Assembly: GCF_001653235.2 (NCBI RefSeq)
Contig: NC_035790.1
Location: 3,720,001-3,784,000, forward strand
Source: Pochonia chlamydosporia 170
Taxonomy: Eukaryota > Ascomycota > Sordariomycetes > Hypocreales > Clavicipitaceae
DNA length: 64,000 bases
Direction: 5' to 3'
In this document: piece by piece, positions 11,117-22,709 of the stretch
How the letters are laid out: each line of letters opens with the position of its first letter
How positions within the stretch are numbered: the first letter of the stretch is position 1
Position numbers and translations under genes: made by a program
Notes under the pieces: generated by a model
What the model saw: the letters and a program-made list of their open reading frames with translations, nothing else
The model's database searches: none
What the model was told of the DNA's origin: nothing

Positions 11117-12776
11117 CGCCACTTGTATGTAGGTGTCGTTTAAAAGGTAGGTGATATTGAAATGGGCGCCACTTAAGGAGGGGAGTTTGGCGGGTGTAGA
11201 TCGGTAATGATGCGGGGATTGTTCAGTTTGATACAGGACGGCCAATGAAGTGGTGAGATTGTGCTTTAGCTCTTACTCCGGGTCTGGAGGATGAGGAACC
11301 CGTCGGGAGCCAAGATGCCATCAATGGTTACTCAGACTAGGCTAACCGATTCTAAGACAGTCCCTGGAATCGTTTTTGGCTGGCTGGTATGCACGGGGCG
11401 TTTATTTCAGGGTTTGACTGCGTGCTAAAGCTGTCTGGTGTTTTGTAGTCTCACGTTCGGCAATCTCACCCACAATGTCGACATTCAGACCGGGCCACCC
11501 TATACACGATCGGGTCAAGAAAATCACCGTTGCTCACATCTTTGGAGCACTCTAGGCGACCGGGATTTCGGTTTCTGGCCGAAATATTTTTATTCTGGGA
11601 TGTATGGATAACTACTTGCTGATAAAGGCATGGTGCTCCTACAGAAATCAGGAGGCAGTTTGAGCAATACCTTGCTGCAATCTTTGGCCAGAAGTGATGT
11701 TGACCCTTCACATTTAGTTGGTGATATCAGGGATTAGGTCATTACAGTTGGCCCTTGTATGTTGATTCTTTGCCTTTTATGGACTGTCTTATTCCGTGAC
11801 GAGCACTGGTTTGCACATCCTCCAATATCCCATCAATGCAAACATGTCAAGTTCTCTGGAACACCCCGTTGGTGCAAGTCACTTCAATTTGATCAATCAA
11901 GGTGGGGAACCAAAGTTGTCGTATTCGTATTAGTCCAGATGTCACTCTTACCATTACCAACACCCATATATCAAGCCCAGTGCATCCAAGTCTGATCGAA
12001 CCACCACTGGCGAGTTGTGCCGTGAATCATCCAACAGTCGGTCGATTGCACAGGTCAGCGGATGGTGTTCGATTCACAGGCAACGCCGGCTTACTGCTGC
12101 CATGAACGTCGTCGCCAACTCATGACGTTTAGGCAATCCATTTGTTATTAATGTTTTGGTTCATGTCTCTCATTGAATTTTAATCCATTTTTCTTATAAA
12201 TTGACAGTTGTTAATACTTCCTGCAGCAAACAAAGCTGTCAAATCAAATGGACCATCTTCACTCTTCAACCCCATCAGGCCACCGGCAATCCACACTTCC
12301 GGCACAAACCCACAGAATCCAACCGGGCGGCGGGAAGAGCAAACCACCGAAATGGGGCCACAGGCAACAAAAGTGGCCAATGAGCAATGAGTATTCTCTC
12401 CAAAGTTGACAATTTAGGTCCCAGTTGAAGAGGGGCGCCCGATTTCGCGCAGTTCAAGCTCCCAGTTTGGCATGCAGAAAGGAGAGATGAGCCCAGTGCT
12501 GCCATTTCGGAACAAAAGTTACCGTGTCAAAGTGCGTCTTCAACGTTATACGTACTGCTTAACTCCGTCATGCGTCAGTGATGAAGGGCAAACAGCGCTT
12601 AGTAAATAATAAAACTCAGGGACCTCGTCTCATTCTCCCTGCCGCGCAAACTTGGAGCTTTCACTCTTTTTGAACCCCTCGCCCGCCAACGCAGTGATTC
12701 CCACATCTTGGTCTTGCTTTGCAAAACCGCATGGATAACTCATCTCTCTAATTTGTCCTTCTGAGTATTGCCCGCC
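11117..12776. other. Divergent promoter region, Zn2Cys6 factor and ERG3-type gene
   Basis: About 1.7 kb upstream of both genes. No supported coding frame. I could not identify a convincing sterol-response element by eye. Confidence 0.45.
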
Positions 12777-13870
12777 ATGGATGTTGTCCTCGATATCTGC
12801 GAAACATACGTCGGTGATCATTTATACGCCTGGTTACTTCCCGCGGAACGGAAACCTTACGATGCCGACTTATTCAACAACGCGACAACGTTCCCCTTCG
12901 GACTAGAATGCAACTATGAGCCTCCAACCAAATACTTCACAATCCGGCCATCGCCGGCGATTTGCCAAAGCTCCTTGCCCAGAGACAACATACTCAGACA
13001 ATCCATTAACCTTTTCCTAATATTCTGGTGAGTCCCCCAAGTCAACCACTACACTCACAACACCCAACTCTAACACCCGACAGGATCTTCGGCATGGTCG
13101 TCTACTTCTTCTTCTCCACGCTCTCCTACGTATTCATCTTCGACAAAGAACAGCAAAAACACCCAAAATACCTCAAAAACCAAGTCCGCCTCGAAATAAA
13201 AGAGACCCTCGCCGCCCTCCCCGGCATGTCCCTCCTCACCCTCCCCCTCGTCCTCGGCGAAATCCGCGGCTACACCAAAATGTACGACACCATCGCCGAC
13301 GGCCCTGGGCTGTGGTACGAAGTCCTGCAGTTCCCGCTGTTTCTGCTCTTCACCGACTTCTGCATCTACTGGGTGCATCGCGGCTTACACCACCCGCTCG
13401 TATACAAGACCCTCCACAAGAAGCATCACAAGTGGGTGGTGCCGACGCCCTTTGCGGCGTATGCGTTTCACCCTGCGGACGGGTGGGCGCAGAGTCTGCC
13501 GTACCACGTGTTCACGTTTATTTTTCCCATGAACAAGTTTTCGTTTTTGCTGCTGTTTGTTTTTGTGATTTTTTGGACTATTCTGATCCATGATGGGGAG
13601 TATCTCGCGAATAATCCTGTTATTAATGGGGCGGCGTGCCATACGGTTCATCATTTGTACTTTAATTATAACTATGGACAGTATACGACGCTGTGGGATC
13701 GGATTGGTGGGAGTCATCGCGCGCCGGAGAAGGAGCTGTTTGAGAAGGAGAAGAAGAATGGGAGGGTTGAGTGGGAGAGGCAGAGTAAGGGGGTGGAGAG
13801 CATGATTCTTGAGGTGGAAGGGGAGGATGACCGGGTGTATACGCCGGAGGATGTGAAGAAGAATAAATAG
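12777..13870 (+). CDS. ERG3: Delta7-sterol C-5 desaturase (ERG3 family)
   Basis: Two exons, 12777-13027 and 13084-13870, 345 aa, the usual length for fungal Erg3. The ATG at 12777 is chosen because the frame upstream has only a TTG. The enzyme introduces the C5-C6 double bond in the late ergosterol pathway, in the ER membrane, using cytochrome b5 and a di-iron centre. The three histidine boxes are visible: HRGLHH at 182-187, HKKHH around 195 and HTVHH around 270. Hydrophobic segments near residues 78-100, 150-175 and 225-250 fit the multi-span membrane topology. The tail is charged (KEKKNGRVEW). Filamentous fungi often have two or more ERG3 paralogs, so this may not be the only copy. Transcribed away from the Zn2Cys6 gene. 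Confidence 0.92.
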
Positions 13871-16421
13871 GTCAGTGGAAGATTGAGGAGGATGCAATCT
13901 GTAAGTGGGATTGTATGATGACGGTAATGGGTTGGGTCGGAAGGACTGCGTGGTACCTTGTTGATGGGATGATGATTAAGACGAAGAGTCATGGTGAAAG
14001 TGCGAGTGTGATTGGAGACAGTTGACACCAAGTGCAATATTTATTAATGAATAATATATATCGACTAAAAGTACATCAAGCGGTTGTTATAATTTTCACT
14101 TACAAGTGATTTTCACATAGTAATACATTATGTTCAATGACGGTGACAGGTCATGGCTAGAGATTTGATGTTGCAACACTACCCCAGACCCAGAATTCCA
14201 CATTTTGCCGTTGTCAAATGGACATGAAGGGTCTGGTCCATCCAGATGTCATTTGACAGCTGGATGTTGGCAGTCAACAATGGCACAGAGGTGGACCTGG
14301 GTCATGGAAGACATGCAGCTTGCAATGCCAGTCGGAGCTGAGTTTGAGGCTAGCTGCGACCAAAAAGAGCCAGTAAAATAGTTGAGTTCATACAATCGAG
14401 CCTGATCCAAGTTTTACGGCGGAAACATTAAGAGTTGCACGGCGTTGCTGTGGTGCTGCATTGTCACCTGGGGTCAACATTGAATTGCTGGGATCAACAC
14501 TGAGATGTCAAGTCTCTGCAGCAGATCCAATTCCCCGGCCCCACGTCCCTGTTGACGATGAATTTTGTCGGCTGTACGGAGTACCATCGGAAAGAACAGC
14601 GCAAAGACATCAAGAGGGCACCAATGAATACCGATAGTTCAAGTTTTCTTCACCGTTTATCTGCAGATTATGGAGTCGTCCATGGTTCGGCGCATGCTCA
14701 AGAAAAGGGACTCGGGCTAGCGTGGACTGTGACGTCGTTATCCCCACTCCGGTGCTGTTGGTGCCAAGCCAAGCACCAGCTTGCGCCTCTCGCGTCAGAT
14801 CATCAGACGAAGCAGTCCAGTGCAATCGTGGCCCTGAATGCTAAGGATATGACTGAGTAGCGGGCACAGCGATTTGATGCTGCCACACGTGAAATCCAGG
14901 GCCCTGTAATGTGCAGATTGGTGGTGGGCGGCTGAGGAGCAGTTTGCAGGCGAGCCAGTGAGATGGTAAATCTGCTTGTCAATCATGGCCATGGCTGTGA
15001 TGGAGGCGAAGATCCTCGTTTAAGTCTCACCAGACGTTTTTGTGACCGATGAGACAAATCTGAGCTGAGCTGAGCCGAGCCACTCAGATGATGAGGAATT
15101 TGATGAACATCGTCTGGCTGTGCTGGTATTTGGCGGCTTTGGTGAGGAGGCAGGACGCTGTGGCCATTTGGTGTCAACATTGAAGTCGAAACGGGTCAAG
15201 TTGTCAACTGGTCGGTAGGGAGCGGTTTTTAGCGATGGTTGAATGAATGCATTGGTCAAATGCCCCTCGAAATGATACGCAGCTCAACTGGGAATGCTAC
15301 ATGTCAAGTCAAGTAGAATGACAGATGGAAAATGTCTGGTTCAAATGTTCCGCAAGAACCGCCTGCCACGCAACCTCAGCTCTTGGCTAAACCGTCCAGA
15401 TGTCTTGTATTCAGGAGAAGCTGATGCTGCACCGCAGATGCAGCCTTAAATGAGCCCCCAGTTTAACCAGACGTATTGGTTGTTTCTGCTGCACTTGACT
15501 TGTCGAGAAAAAAAAAAAATTGCTGCGAGTGAGAAATAGAGCGAGATAATCTTCCCCTGAAAATGGCTGACATCAACGTGCCATGTTGGCCTTGCCAGCC
15601 TTTTTTTGCGTTGAGCCGAGCTGAACTTGCACCTGAGTCTCCCGTTGAAGTTTCTCTCCTGTCAACATCCGCATCAAACATTGAAAGTCAAGGCTGTCAC
15701 TGTCCTGCCTGAGAACTGTCAACTGCATGTGGTTCATGTGCCCTGGTCTTGTGCTATTCCATCGCACTGCCTCATCCGCCATCGCTGGTCTTCGTTTTGC
15801 ACCAGACATCTGGACACCTCCTGTCCTCCATCACCTTGGTTGTCGCTTCTTGTCCTCGACCACGACCAAGACCACGACCGACTAGTCCACCCCACGTCTT
15901 GTGACGACGCCATCGCATTACCCCAAAGACGTCTGGTCTGGTCCCTTGTCCTCTTGCTCCGCTTCTCGGCATCATCGTGTGTCGCATTCCTGGCTAACCC
16001 CGGATAAGACGTCTGTGGTGACGGTGGGTGATTGATCGGACGTGGTCATCTGCATCGTTTGTGCACCGCACTGCACCACCGTAGTGTCCGTCTTGTTCGT
16101 CTTGTTCGCCGGCCCCATCCGCCATCCGCAACCTGTTTCTGCTGTCGACTTGACTTGTCCAGTCTGGTCAACGATTGTCTTGGTCTCACCATCCAGTCAG
16201 TCAGTCCCCATCGGATCTGCCCTTGTCTGCCTGTTCTACCCGCCAACATCCTCTACTGGCGCCAAGTAGGCATAGCTGAGTCGACCACACACAAACATAC
16301 AGCCGGGTTGCCCGTTTGATAGAGTCACAGTCCGCGAGACACCAGACCCTCAAGTGTTCTCTGCCTGACTGACCCGCACCCTCGCAGACTAACCACCCGA
16401 CGCTGCAGATTGCTGGTGTCG
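13871..16421. other. Long intergenic stretch and leader of the sugar transporter gene
   Basis: About 2.5 kb without a supported gene. It includes one GTACGGAGTAC motif (14574-14584), an A13 run near 15508, and a pyrimidine-rich part from about 15650 to 16400 that looks like a fungal promoter or long 5' leader. Confidence 0.5.
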
Positions 16422-18931
16422 ATGATTGGGAACCTTGTCTTGTCTTCCGTCACCAGACCCCGTTCATTGTTCGACTCCGCTGGACGCCGTCACTTTCTCA
16501 TCTCCACCTCCCCTTCCCTTCGTCTATTCTTAATCAATTGACACGCAGGTGGGCGCTGCTGCTTAACAGCCCCAATATCGCCCAAAATTCCTTCGTCAAA
16601 CTCATCCCGTCTCCCTTCCAACATTCCCTTGCGGACCCTCCCTGCCCGATCAGATATCGACCAAGACTCCCAGGCCGCCTCGTTGCTTGGGTTCGCGAAC
16701 CACGCCTCTGACCAGCGCCGGCTGTCCTCCGGCTCTGAATCCTCCTGGACTGACACGGGCGATATTGGCGAACAGCTTGGCGACGAACACGATCCCGTAC
16801 GGCTTCAGCTGCCCGAAGAGCTTGAACAAGAGCTCCTCGCTGGTGTGCAGAAGCGTCAACCCAAACACCTCAAAAAGGTCCGCATACACGATCCGTCTCC
16901 GAGCCGTTACCATCGATCCCAGTCGTTACCTCGAATCATCGATAAAGAGGCCATCGAAATCCCACAGGTTAAACCACGACGACCCTCACTTGCTGAACGT
17001 TGCATTGGAGCCATCATGTCTGGGAGATCGGGGTCCATCCATGGCCTGACGGGCAAGGCCTTGCTGTATGAGATACCAAACGCGTTTATCATGTCCATAC
17101 TTCAGCGTCCATGCTAACTCGTGCTATACAGCTATTTCACTAGCATCTTTGTTTCGCTTGGCGTGTTTCTGTTTGGCTATGATCAAGGCGTCATGTCGGG
17201 TATTATTACGTATGGACCGCCCTCTCATCACGAAGCTTGGAGCTTATGGAGGTGTCCTTTGCTAACACAAGGCATATTGTAGTGGCCCACACTTTATCGA
17301 TTACTTCGATCACCCTTCCAAAGCACATGTTGGCACCATGGTCGCAATCTTGGAGATTGGCGCCTTTATTTCGTCGCTAGTCGTCGGTCGAGTAGGAGAC
17401 ATTATTGGCCGCAGACGCACCATCTTGTACGGCTCTTGTATCTTCTTCGTTGGCGGTGCATTGCAGACGCTGGCAACCTCGATGACCATGATGATGGTCG
17501 GCCGTATCATTGCCGGTGTGGGTGTTGGTATGCTATCCACCATTGTGCCAGTGTATCAGTCGGAGATTTCTCCTCCCCATAACCGTGGAAAGCTGGCATG
17601 TATCGAGTTTTCTGGCAACATTATCGGGTACACAACGTCCGTCTGGGTAGACTACGGCTGCGGTTTCATCGAAAGCAACATGTCGTGGAGAGCGCCGCTC
17701 TTCATGCAGTGCGTCATGGGTGCTCTCCTCGGGTTGGGCAGTCTAATCATTGTTGAATCTCCAAGGTAGGGTCGCAAGTCAAAGCTGAGTAAACAGAATA
17801 CTAATTGGTCTAGGTGGCTCCTTGACAACGATCACGACGAGGAAGGCATGGTGGTCATTGCCAATCTTTATGGGGGTGGTGACATTCACAATCAAAAAGC
17901 CAGAGAGGAATACCGCGAAATCAAGATGAACGTGCTGCTTCAGCGACAGGAAGGCGAACGAACTTACGCCGACATGTTCAAAAGATACAGCACTCGGGTT
18001 TTTATTGCCATGTCCGCACAAGCTCTGGCTCAGCTGAATGGCATCAACGTCATCTCGTACTATGCTCCATACGTCTTTGAATCGGCTGGTTGGGTTGGCC
18101 ACGATGCTGTCCTGATGACAGGTTTGAACGGCATTACGTACTTCTTGTCCACCATTCCGCCCTGGTACTTGGTCGATCGATGGGGAAGACGCCCGATCCT
18201 CTTGTCCGGCGCGGTAGCCATGACCATTTCGCTCTCACTCATTTCGTACTTTATCTACCTTGACGTCAAGTGGACGCCGAGAATGGTGGTGCTATTCGTT
18301 ATGATTTACAATGCGGCGTTTGGCTACTCCTGGGGTCCAATTCCATGGCTATATCCCCCAGAGATTCTTCCCCTCAGCATTCGATCCAAGGGCGCTAGTC
18401 TGTCCACGGCTACCAACTGGGCTTTCAACTGGCTTGTTGGAGAAATGACGCCAATTCTGCAGGAATGGATCAAATGGAGACTATATCTGGTGCATGCGTT
18501 TTTCTGCACCGTGTCATTTGTTATCGGTGAGTTAAATCGGACTCTGAGCCGCCACAACGTTGCTAACTCGGTGTTCAGTCTATTTTGTCTACCCCGAGAC
18601 CTGCGGTGTACGACTCGAGGAAATGGATTCGCTTTTCGGTGATGCTAGCACTGTAATGGGCACACCATCCATCCATGCTGATACCGAATCCCTCATTCGA
18701 GCCGGCTCACCGGGACCTTCTCGAGACATTCCCGGCATGTCGCTTGATGCCGCCGCAGAAATGGACGACGACCGCAAATCACAAATTCAAACTAGCGGTG
18801 GCGAAGACCGAAGCATCGGCGGGTGGCTTTCCAGAGTCGTAGCCCGCGGCCGATCACCGAGCGCGAACAGCAGCCAAGGTCGATATGCCCCCTTGGGCCA
18901 GCAGGATGAGAATCGCCGCAACGACGGCTGA
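16422..18931 (+). CDS. MFS sugar transporter with long cytosolic N-terminus
   Basis: The supported exons are 16570-17065, 17132-17209, 17283-17765, 17814-18526 and 18579-18931; all five junction phases agree and most have CTAAC branch sites. Family signatures: GYDQGVMSGI, the loop motif GRVGDIIGRRR, PVYQSEISP, the PESPR-like IVESPRW, QLNGINVISYYAP, DRWGRRP and the final PETCG. It should be a 12-span plasma-membrane hexose or monosaccharide transporter. About 150-180 residues precede the first span, more than in most family members. The start is uncertain: the frame is open without an ATG back to a TGA at 16539, so I propose a first exon 16422-16521 and an intron 16522-16569 with a weak donor (740 aa). 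The internal Met at 17016 would give a 558-aa protein and is the alternative. Confidence 0.82.
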
Positions 18932-19687
18932 ACTTAGAAAGCATGCATTTCACGCGGATAGAATTTTTGCATATAGACCGGACGTATTGGATTGATGAAC
19001 ATTCGCCGTGCCCTTTTTGGAAACCGAAAATCCGCGAAAGAGCCCGGCCTAGAGTTGGACACTAGTCAGAGAGCGTAATGTGTACGATCCGGGACCGCCG
19101 ATAGAGGCGTGTATATGTTGGGATATAGGCAAGAGCAGGCGTTAACGTAGCGCGTCGCAATAGACGAGCGCTGCCTTTGTTTCTCGTTCAGCTAGAGAGC
19201 CGCAATCACAATACGGCGCCGATAAACTCATGTTTACAACAGAAGCATCCTAAGCAAAAGTACCAAGTAACTTGGGACAAACAGAATACACTTGGATTGC
19301 TGTCACTATTGACCTCTAGTGCTTATGAATTTGAATGTCTTCTAATATATAATGATGTATCTCGCTTGAGAGTGTCCACATTTAGGTTTGAGATTGTCCA
19401 ACTTGGTGAACTGCAGAATGCATGTCATTAGCACTTTAATCGTCATAACTATAAAAGTACGTATTCAAAATTGAAAATTTAAGGCTCAAACGGAAAAACA
19501 GTTCATTGTCATTACATTGATTCATCTCATGTTATCTCACGTTCATCACTGTAAAAAGAAAGACAGTGCAGTTTCGCACTGTCCATCCACCAATCCCACC
19601 TCACCACCACCCATCAAACTCAATCAACACTGTACCCAAACCTCACATCCAAATCCATCACACATCACAGCACAGCACCATGAAACC
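18932..19687. other. Intergenic, no gene recognised
   Basis: 3' flank of the transporter gene and promoter of the small LYR-like gene. A 3-codon upstream frame overlaps the next start codon at 19680-19691; otherwise nothing seen. Confidence 0.5.
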
Positions 19688-19691
19688 ATGA
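19680..19691 (+). promoter_or_regulatory. Minimal upstream ORF overlapping the main start
   Basis: ATGAAACCATGA: an ATG, two sense codons and a TGA stop that shares two bases with the main ATG at 19688. Such an ATGA overlap could reduce or couple initiation on the downstream frame. Confidence 0.5.
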
Positions 19692-20128
19692 CGACCGACA
19701 TCATCCACGCCTACCGCCACCTGTACCGCTCTCTCCTGCACGCCGTCCAATTCTCCTCCCCGGCACGCTACATTGCGCGGGACCGACTCCGCGCTGCGTT
19801 CAGAGAGCCCGGCACCTTGGACGCCGAAGCGGCGAAGCGCACGGTTTGGTTTCTGGAGGCGGCTGCGCGGGAGAGGGGGCTGGAGCATAGGATCTTGAAG
19901 AATTTGTTGAGGGTGAGGGGGAGTAGCGGTGGGGTGACGAGTTGGAGGCAGAGTTTGCAGGATAGTAAGGAGAGGTGAGTTTTCTTTCGTGGTTTGTGTT
20001 GGTGAAGATGTGAGTGACTGATGAGTGTGTGTAGGAAACCGGTGGGTGAGGAGAGGGATTTTGCGTTGCAGCATTATGATATGACTGTTGCGATGTTGAA
20101 TAGGAGTATGGGGATTTGCTTGCGCTGA
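19688..20128 (+). CDS. Small LYR-like protein, likely mitochondrial
   Basis: Two exons, 19688-19974 and 20035-20128, 126 aa; intron GTGAGT ... GTGTAG joins AG+G to restore frame. The N-terminus reads AYRHLYRSLLHAVQFSSPAR, then a basic, arginine-rich helix (YIARDRLRAAFRE). This resembles the LYR/complex-1 superfamily, small helical proteins that serve as mitochondrial assembly or Fe-S transfer adaptors; it may match the fungal DUF1763 group, which I name from memory and cannot verify here. It lies 141 bp from the convergent frataxin gene, an Fe-S cluster factor, an interesting but possibly accidental pairing. A 3-codon upstream frame overlaps its start codon. Confidence 0.7.
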
Positions 20129-20140
20129 TGGGTGGTGGAT

Positions 20141-20240
20141 GGGAATATAATGTTTACATTTGCTGTGGGACTAGACTACATTTTCTTTTGGGAATATAAT
20201 ACGTTTACTATGCGACTAGACTACATGTTATGGGAATAGA
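20141..20240. repeat. Imperfect tandem repeat in shared 3' region
   Basis: A unit starting GGGAATATAAT and containing GACTAGACTACAT occurs at 20141 and again at 20190, with a partial third start at 20232. It sits between the convergent LYR-like and frataxin genes. Confidence 0.65.
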
Positions 20241-20269
20241 ACTTGACACCCTGTGAATCTTGCAGAATG

Positions 20270-20917
20270 CTAGCTCGTAGCAGGTCCCTCAATGACAACA
20301 TCCAGTTCCTCGAGAATCAACTCCGGTAGACTGACGCCGTCACGCCCATAGATCCAGTTCCCTGAGCCGGTTCCCTCCTTGTCGCCTTGTCCTTCGCCAA
20401 TGATGCACCAGTCGTAGCGTTTGGGGCCGGAAATGGGGCTCGACAGCCAGATTTGCTTGTTGGGCGGCTGCTTGTTGATGACGTAGGTGCCCTTGTCGGC
20501 GACATTGATGGTCATGACACCAGACTGCAACATGTTAGTAAGGCGGAAATAGGATGGGTGGGTGGTGCGGACCGAGTATTCAATGTCAATGTCCTCGCGC
20601 GCATCTTGGAGCTGCTCGAATTTGGAGAGCACCACCTCCAAGAAGCTGTCTGCTAGTTCGTGGTATTCGCCGTCAGACAGCTCGACTACGCCGAAGCTGG
20701 GACGGGTTTCTTGAACGTCTTGTTTGCCGGGGTTGTCTGTCTCGGGCATGATGCCTTTCGAGACTTGAGGCGATGTTGAAAAGGATTGGTATGGAAGTCG
20801 GTTTGATAGAGGTCGCGTGGAAGCCCGTGGGAGCAGTCGGAGATTTGAGCGGACAACATTAGGTCGACTAGCTTGGGCTATGAGTCTGGAGATCTGGGCT
20901 GCTCCTTGTCGGGACAT
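20270..20917 (-). CDS. YFH1: Frataxin, mitochondrial
   Basis: Two exons on the minus strand, 20917-20573 and 20524-20270, 199 aa. Frataxin supplies or regulates iron and sulfur transfer at the Isu1/Nfs1 scaffold in the mitochondrial matrix. The first about 55 residues are Arg/Ser-rich and acid-poor, a mitochondrial targeting sequence. The domain starts with [13 protein letters not shown], an acidic helix, and continues with the sheet [20 protein letters not shown] and [16 protein letters not shown]. The 48-nt intron (GTCCGC ... TACTAACATGTTGCAG) is stop-free and a multiple of three, so the unspliced frame stays open and adds 16 residues between DIEYS and SGVMT. The spliced form matches the family and is preferred. 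The gene is divergent from AP-3 sigma and convergent with the LYR-like gene. Confidence 0.95.
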   Translation of the reverse strand: MSRQGAAQISRLIAQASRPNVVRSNLRLLPRASTRPLSNRLPYQSFSTSPQVSKGIMPETDNPGKQDVQETRPSFGVVELSDGEYHELADSFLEVVLSKFEQLQDAREDIDIEYSVRTTHPSYFRLTNMLQSGVMTINVADKGTYVINKQPPNKQIWLSSPISGPKRYDWCIIGEGQGDKEGTGSGNWIYGRDGVSLPELILEELDVVIEGPATS

Positions 20918-21405
20918 TTTGGATTCTGAAGCTCAATGGAGCGGGTGGTGATGTTTCGGGTTTGCGGGTGACCTCGGGTCAAGAGATTGAGGATGGGAAG
21001 GAAATAAAGGGCCGATGGGAAGTTGGTTTCGTAGGTATTGGTGAGAGAGGTTGGCGGAATTTCCAATGCCTAGGACGTGACTCGTGGGAGGAGTTGAGAT
21101 GGGGAAACGGCAATTCGGGAGGAGAAAGCGGAGGATGCCAATTCGACATGTAACGCAAGGTCAACGTATGATCTGATGCTGCCGATGAGCTGAGCTCCCC
21201 GCGCTGTACGTCAAGCTGCAGCTGTGGTTGGAGCTTCTGTTGCGCTAGCCAGCTCGTCTCAGCGACAAGGACGGTGCCTTAGTCAGCACCCTGGCTGCTT
21301 TGGATGTCAATTGCCCCACCAACTTGAGCATCGTGCGCAGCCAACCTTTGTCGGGTCGCTGCGTTGTCCTTCGTTGCAGACAATGACGATTTTCGCGACG
21401 CGACC
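20918..21405. other. Divergent promoter, frataxin and AP-3 sigma
   Basis: 488 bp between two start codons; no coding frame supported. Confidence 0.5.
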
Positions 21406-22027
21406 ATGATTAATGCTTTTTTGGTCTTTAATGGCCAGGGTCAGCCTAGACTGACGAAATTCTACACGCAGCTGGTGAGGCTAATCCCCTGTGCCAGCTT
21501 GAGAGGCACACTTCTAACCCATGCTGTAGGAGACGAGCATTCAGCAGCGATTGATATCGGAAATCTTTACCCTGGTTTCGAACCGACCCTCCGGCTCTTG
21601 CAACTTCCTACCATTACCGCCTCTCCTCGCTGCCTCTGGAACGTCACATTCCTCGTCCGAAGAGCAGAACGACGTGCCGTCTCTCGTGACGTACCGCAAC
21701 TACGCGACCCTTTACTTCATCATAATATCCACATCAACCGAGTCGCCTCTCGCATTGATCGATTTGATCCAAGTCTACGTCGAAGCTCTGGACAAGCTAT
21801 TCGAAAACGTGTGCGAACTCGACCTCATCTTCAACTTTGAAACTTTACATGCTACGCTATCAGAAATGATAATAGGTGGTGTGGTCATAGAAACGAATTT
21901 GGACCGCATCGTCTCCGGGGTTAGAGCACAAGGCACCGTGGCTAAGCGGCCAGTGAACGAGGGGAGAAGCGCAGGAATCGGTTCAGGCTTGGGAATGGGT
22001 GGTAATTTCGCCTGGGCAGGCCGATGA
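21406..22027 (+). CDS. APS3: AP-3 adaptor complex sigma subunit
   Basis: Two exons, 21406-21474 and 21530-22027, 188 aa. The 55-nt intron (GTGAGG ... TTCTAACCCATGCTGTAG) is phase 0. The protein opens with MINAFLVFNGQGQPRLTKFY, the beta-strand start shared by small adaptor chains, and has TYRNYATLYFIII, LIDLIQVYVEALDKLFENVCELDLIF and GGVVIETN, the sigma-fold core with AP-3-type ending. AP-3 sorts cargo from the Golgi/endosome to the vacuole; the sigma chain is a core subunit. An insertion of about 30 residues with a Ser/Pro-rich stretch follows QQRLISEIFTLVSNRPSG, as in other filamentous-fungal AP-3 sigma chains. The tail is Gly-rich (GIGSGLGMGGNFAW). Confidence 0.93.
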
Positions 22028-22173
22028 CCGGCTATGAATAAGCTGTCTCAATTACGATGCATGGAAGCTATTATACAGGCTGTAATGTACATGATTCCTT
22101 TTTTGTTACACCAGAATGGGGTATTATGAAGCCAAACGCCGTAGATGATTAGACATGATTTATTGGAGGTGGA

Positions 22174-22709
22174 TTATTTTGTTTTAGATTCGGGTTGCGA
22201 CGCCGGGGTTGACTCTGGTGCGTCTGGTCGTCGTTCGTAGCGTTTCTCAGGGTCGATGACTCCGAATAGGTTTCGCGCATGACGGCGCATCTGGGGTGTG
22301 TCAGCTGGATAACTTTAGTAGCCGGGGAACTGAATTGACGAACCTCTTCGGATGGTTTGTATTGCTTCCCCCACCATTCAAATTCGGAATAAAAGAATAG
22401 CCATACGAGAGCAGCTGAAGCATGTGAGAACAATGCTAGTCATCATGTTCCTGGTGTACACTTACCTGCAATTGTGGCGAGCTGCGCAAACTTGACGCCC
22501 TTTTCCCATCGCGGCGATCTGCTTGCTAGATCTATTCTGCGCTTGTATTTCTTTTCAAACCGCAGCTGCTGTCCATGATTCAGGTCCTTGAAATTCGGTG
22601 GCCACACTTTGCGCGCCTGGTAGGGATTGTTGAAGACGGTAAATGGAACTTGTTTCGGAAGGGACTCTTTGCTCGACTGCGCCAGTCGTCTGACGGTTGC
22701 TGCAAACAT
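22174..22709 (-). CDS. Small conserved fungal protein, probable mitochondrial membrane protein
   Basis: Three exons on the minus strand, 22709-22466, 22414-22344 and 22290-22174; 143 aa. The phases close and the acceptors are canonical. The N-terminus (MFAATVRRLAQSSKES) looks like a mitochondrial presequence. It is followed by NPYQARKVWPPNF, a basic KKYKRR segment, one predicted membrane span made by joining exons 1 and 2 (ATIAAALVWLFFYSEF), then WWGKQYKPSEE and a charged C-terminus. I recognise this arrangement from uncharacterised Pezizomycotina proteins (possibly DUF5321, unverified) but know no function. The exon 1-2 junction falls in the membrane span, and the join gives an uninterrupted hydrophobic helix, which supports the model. 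Confidence 0.75.
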
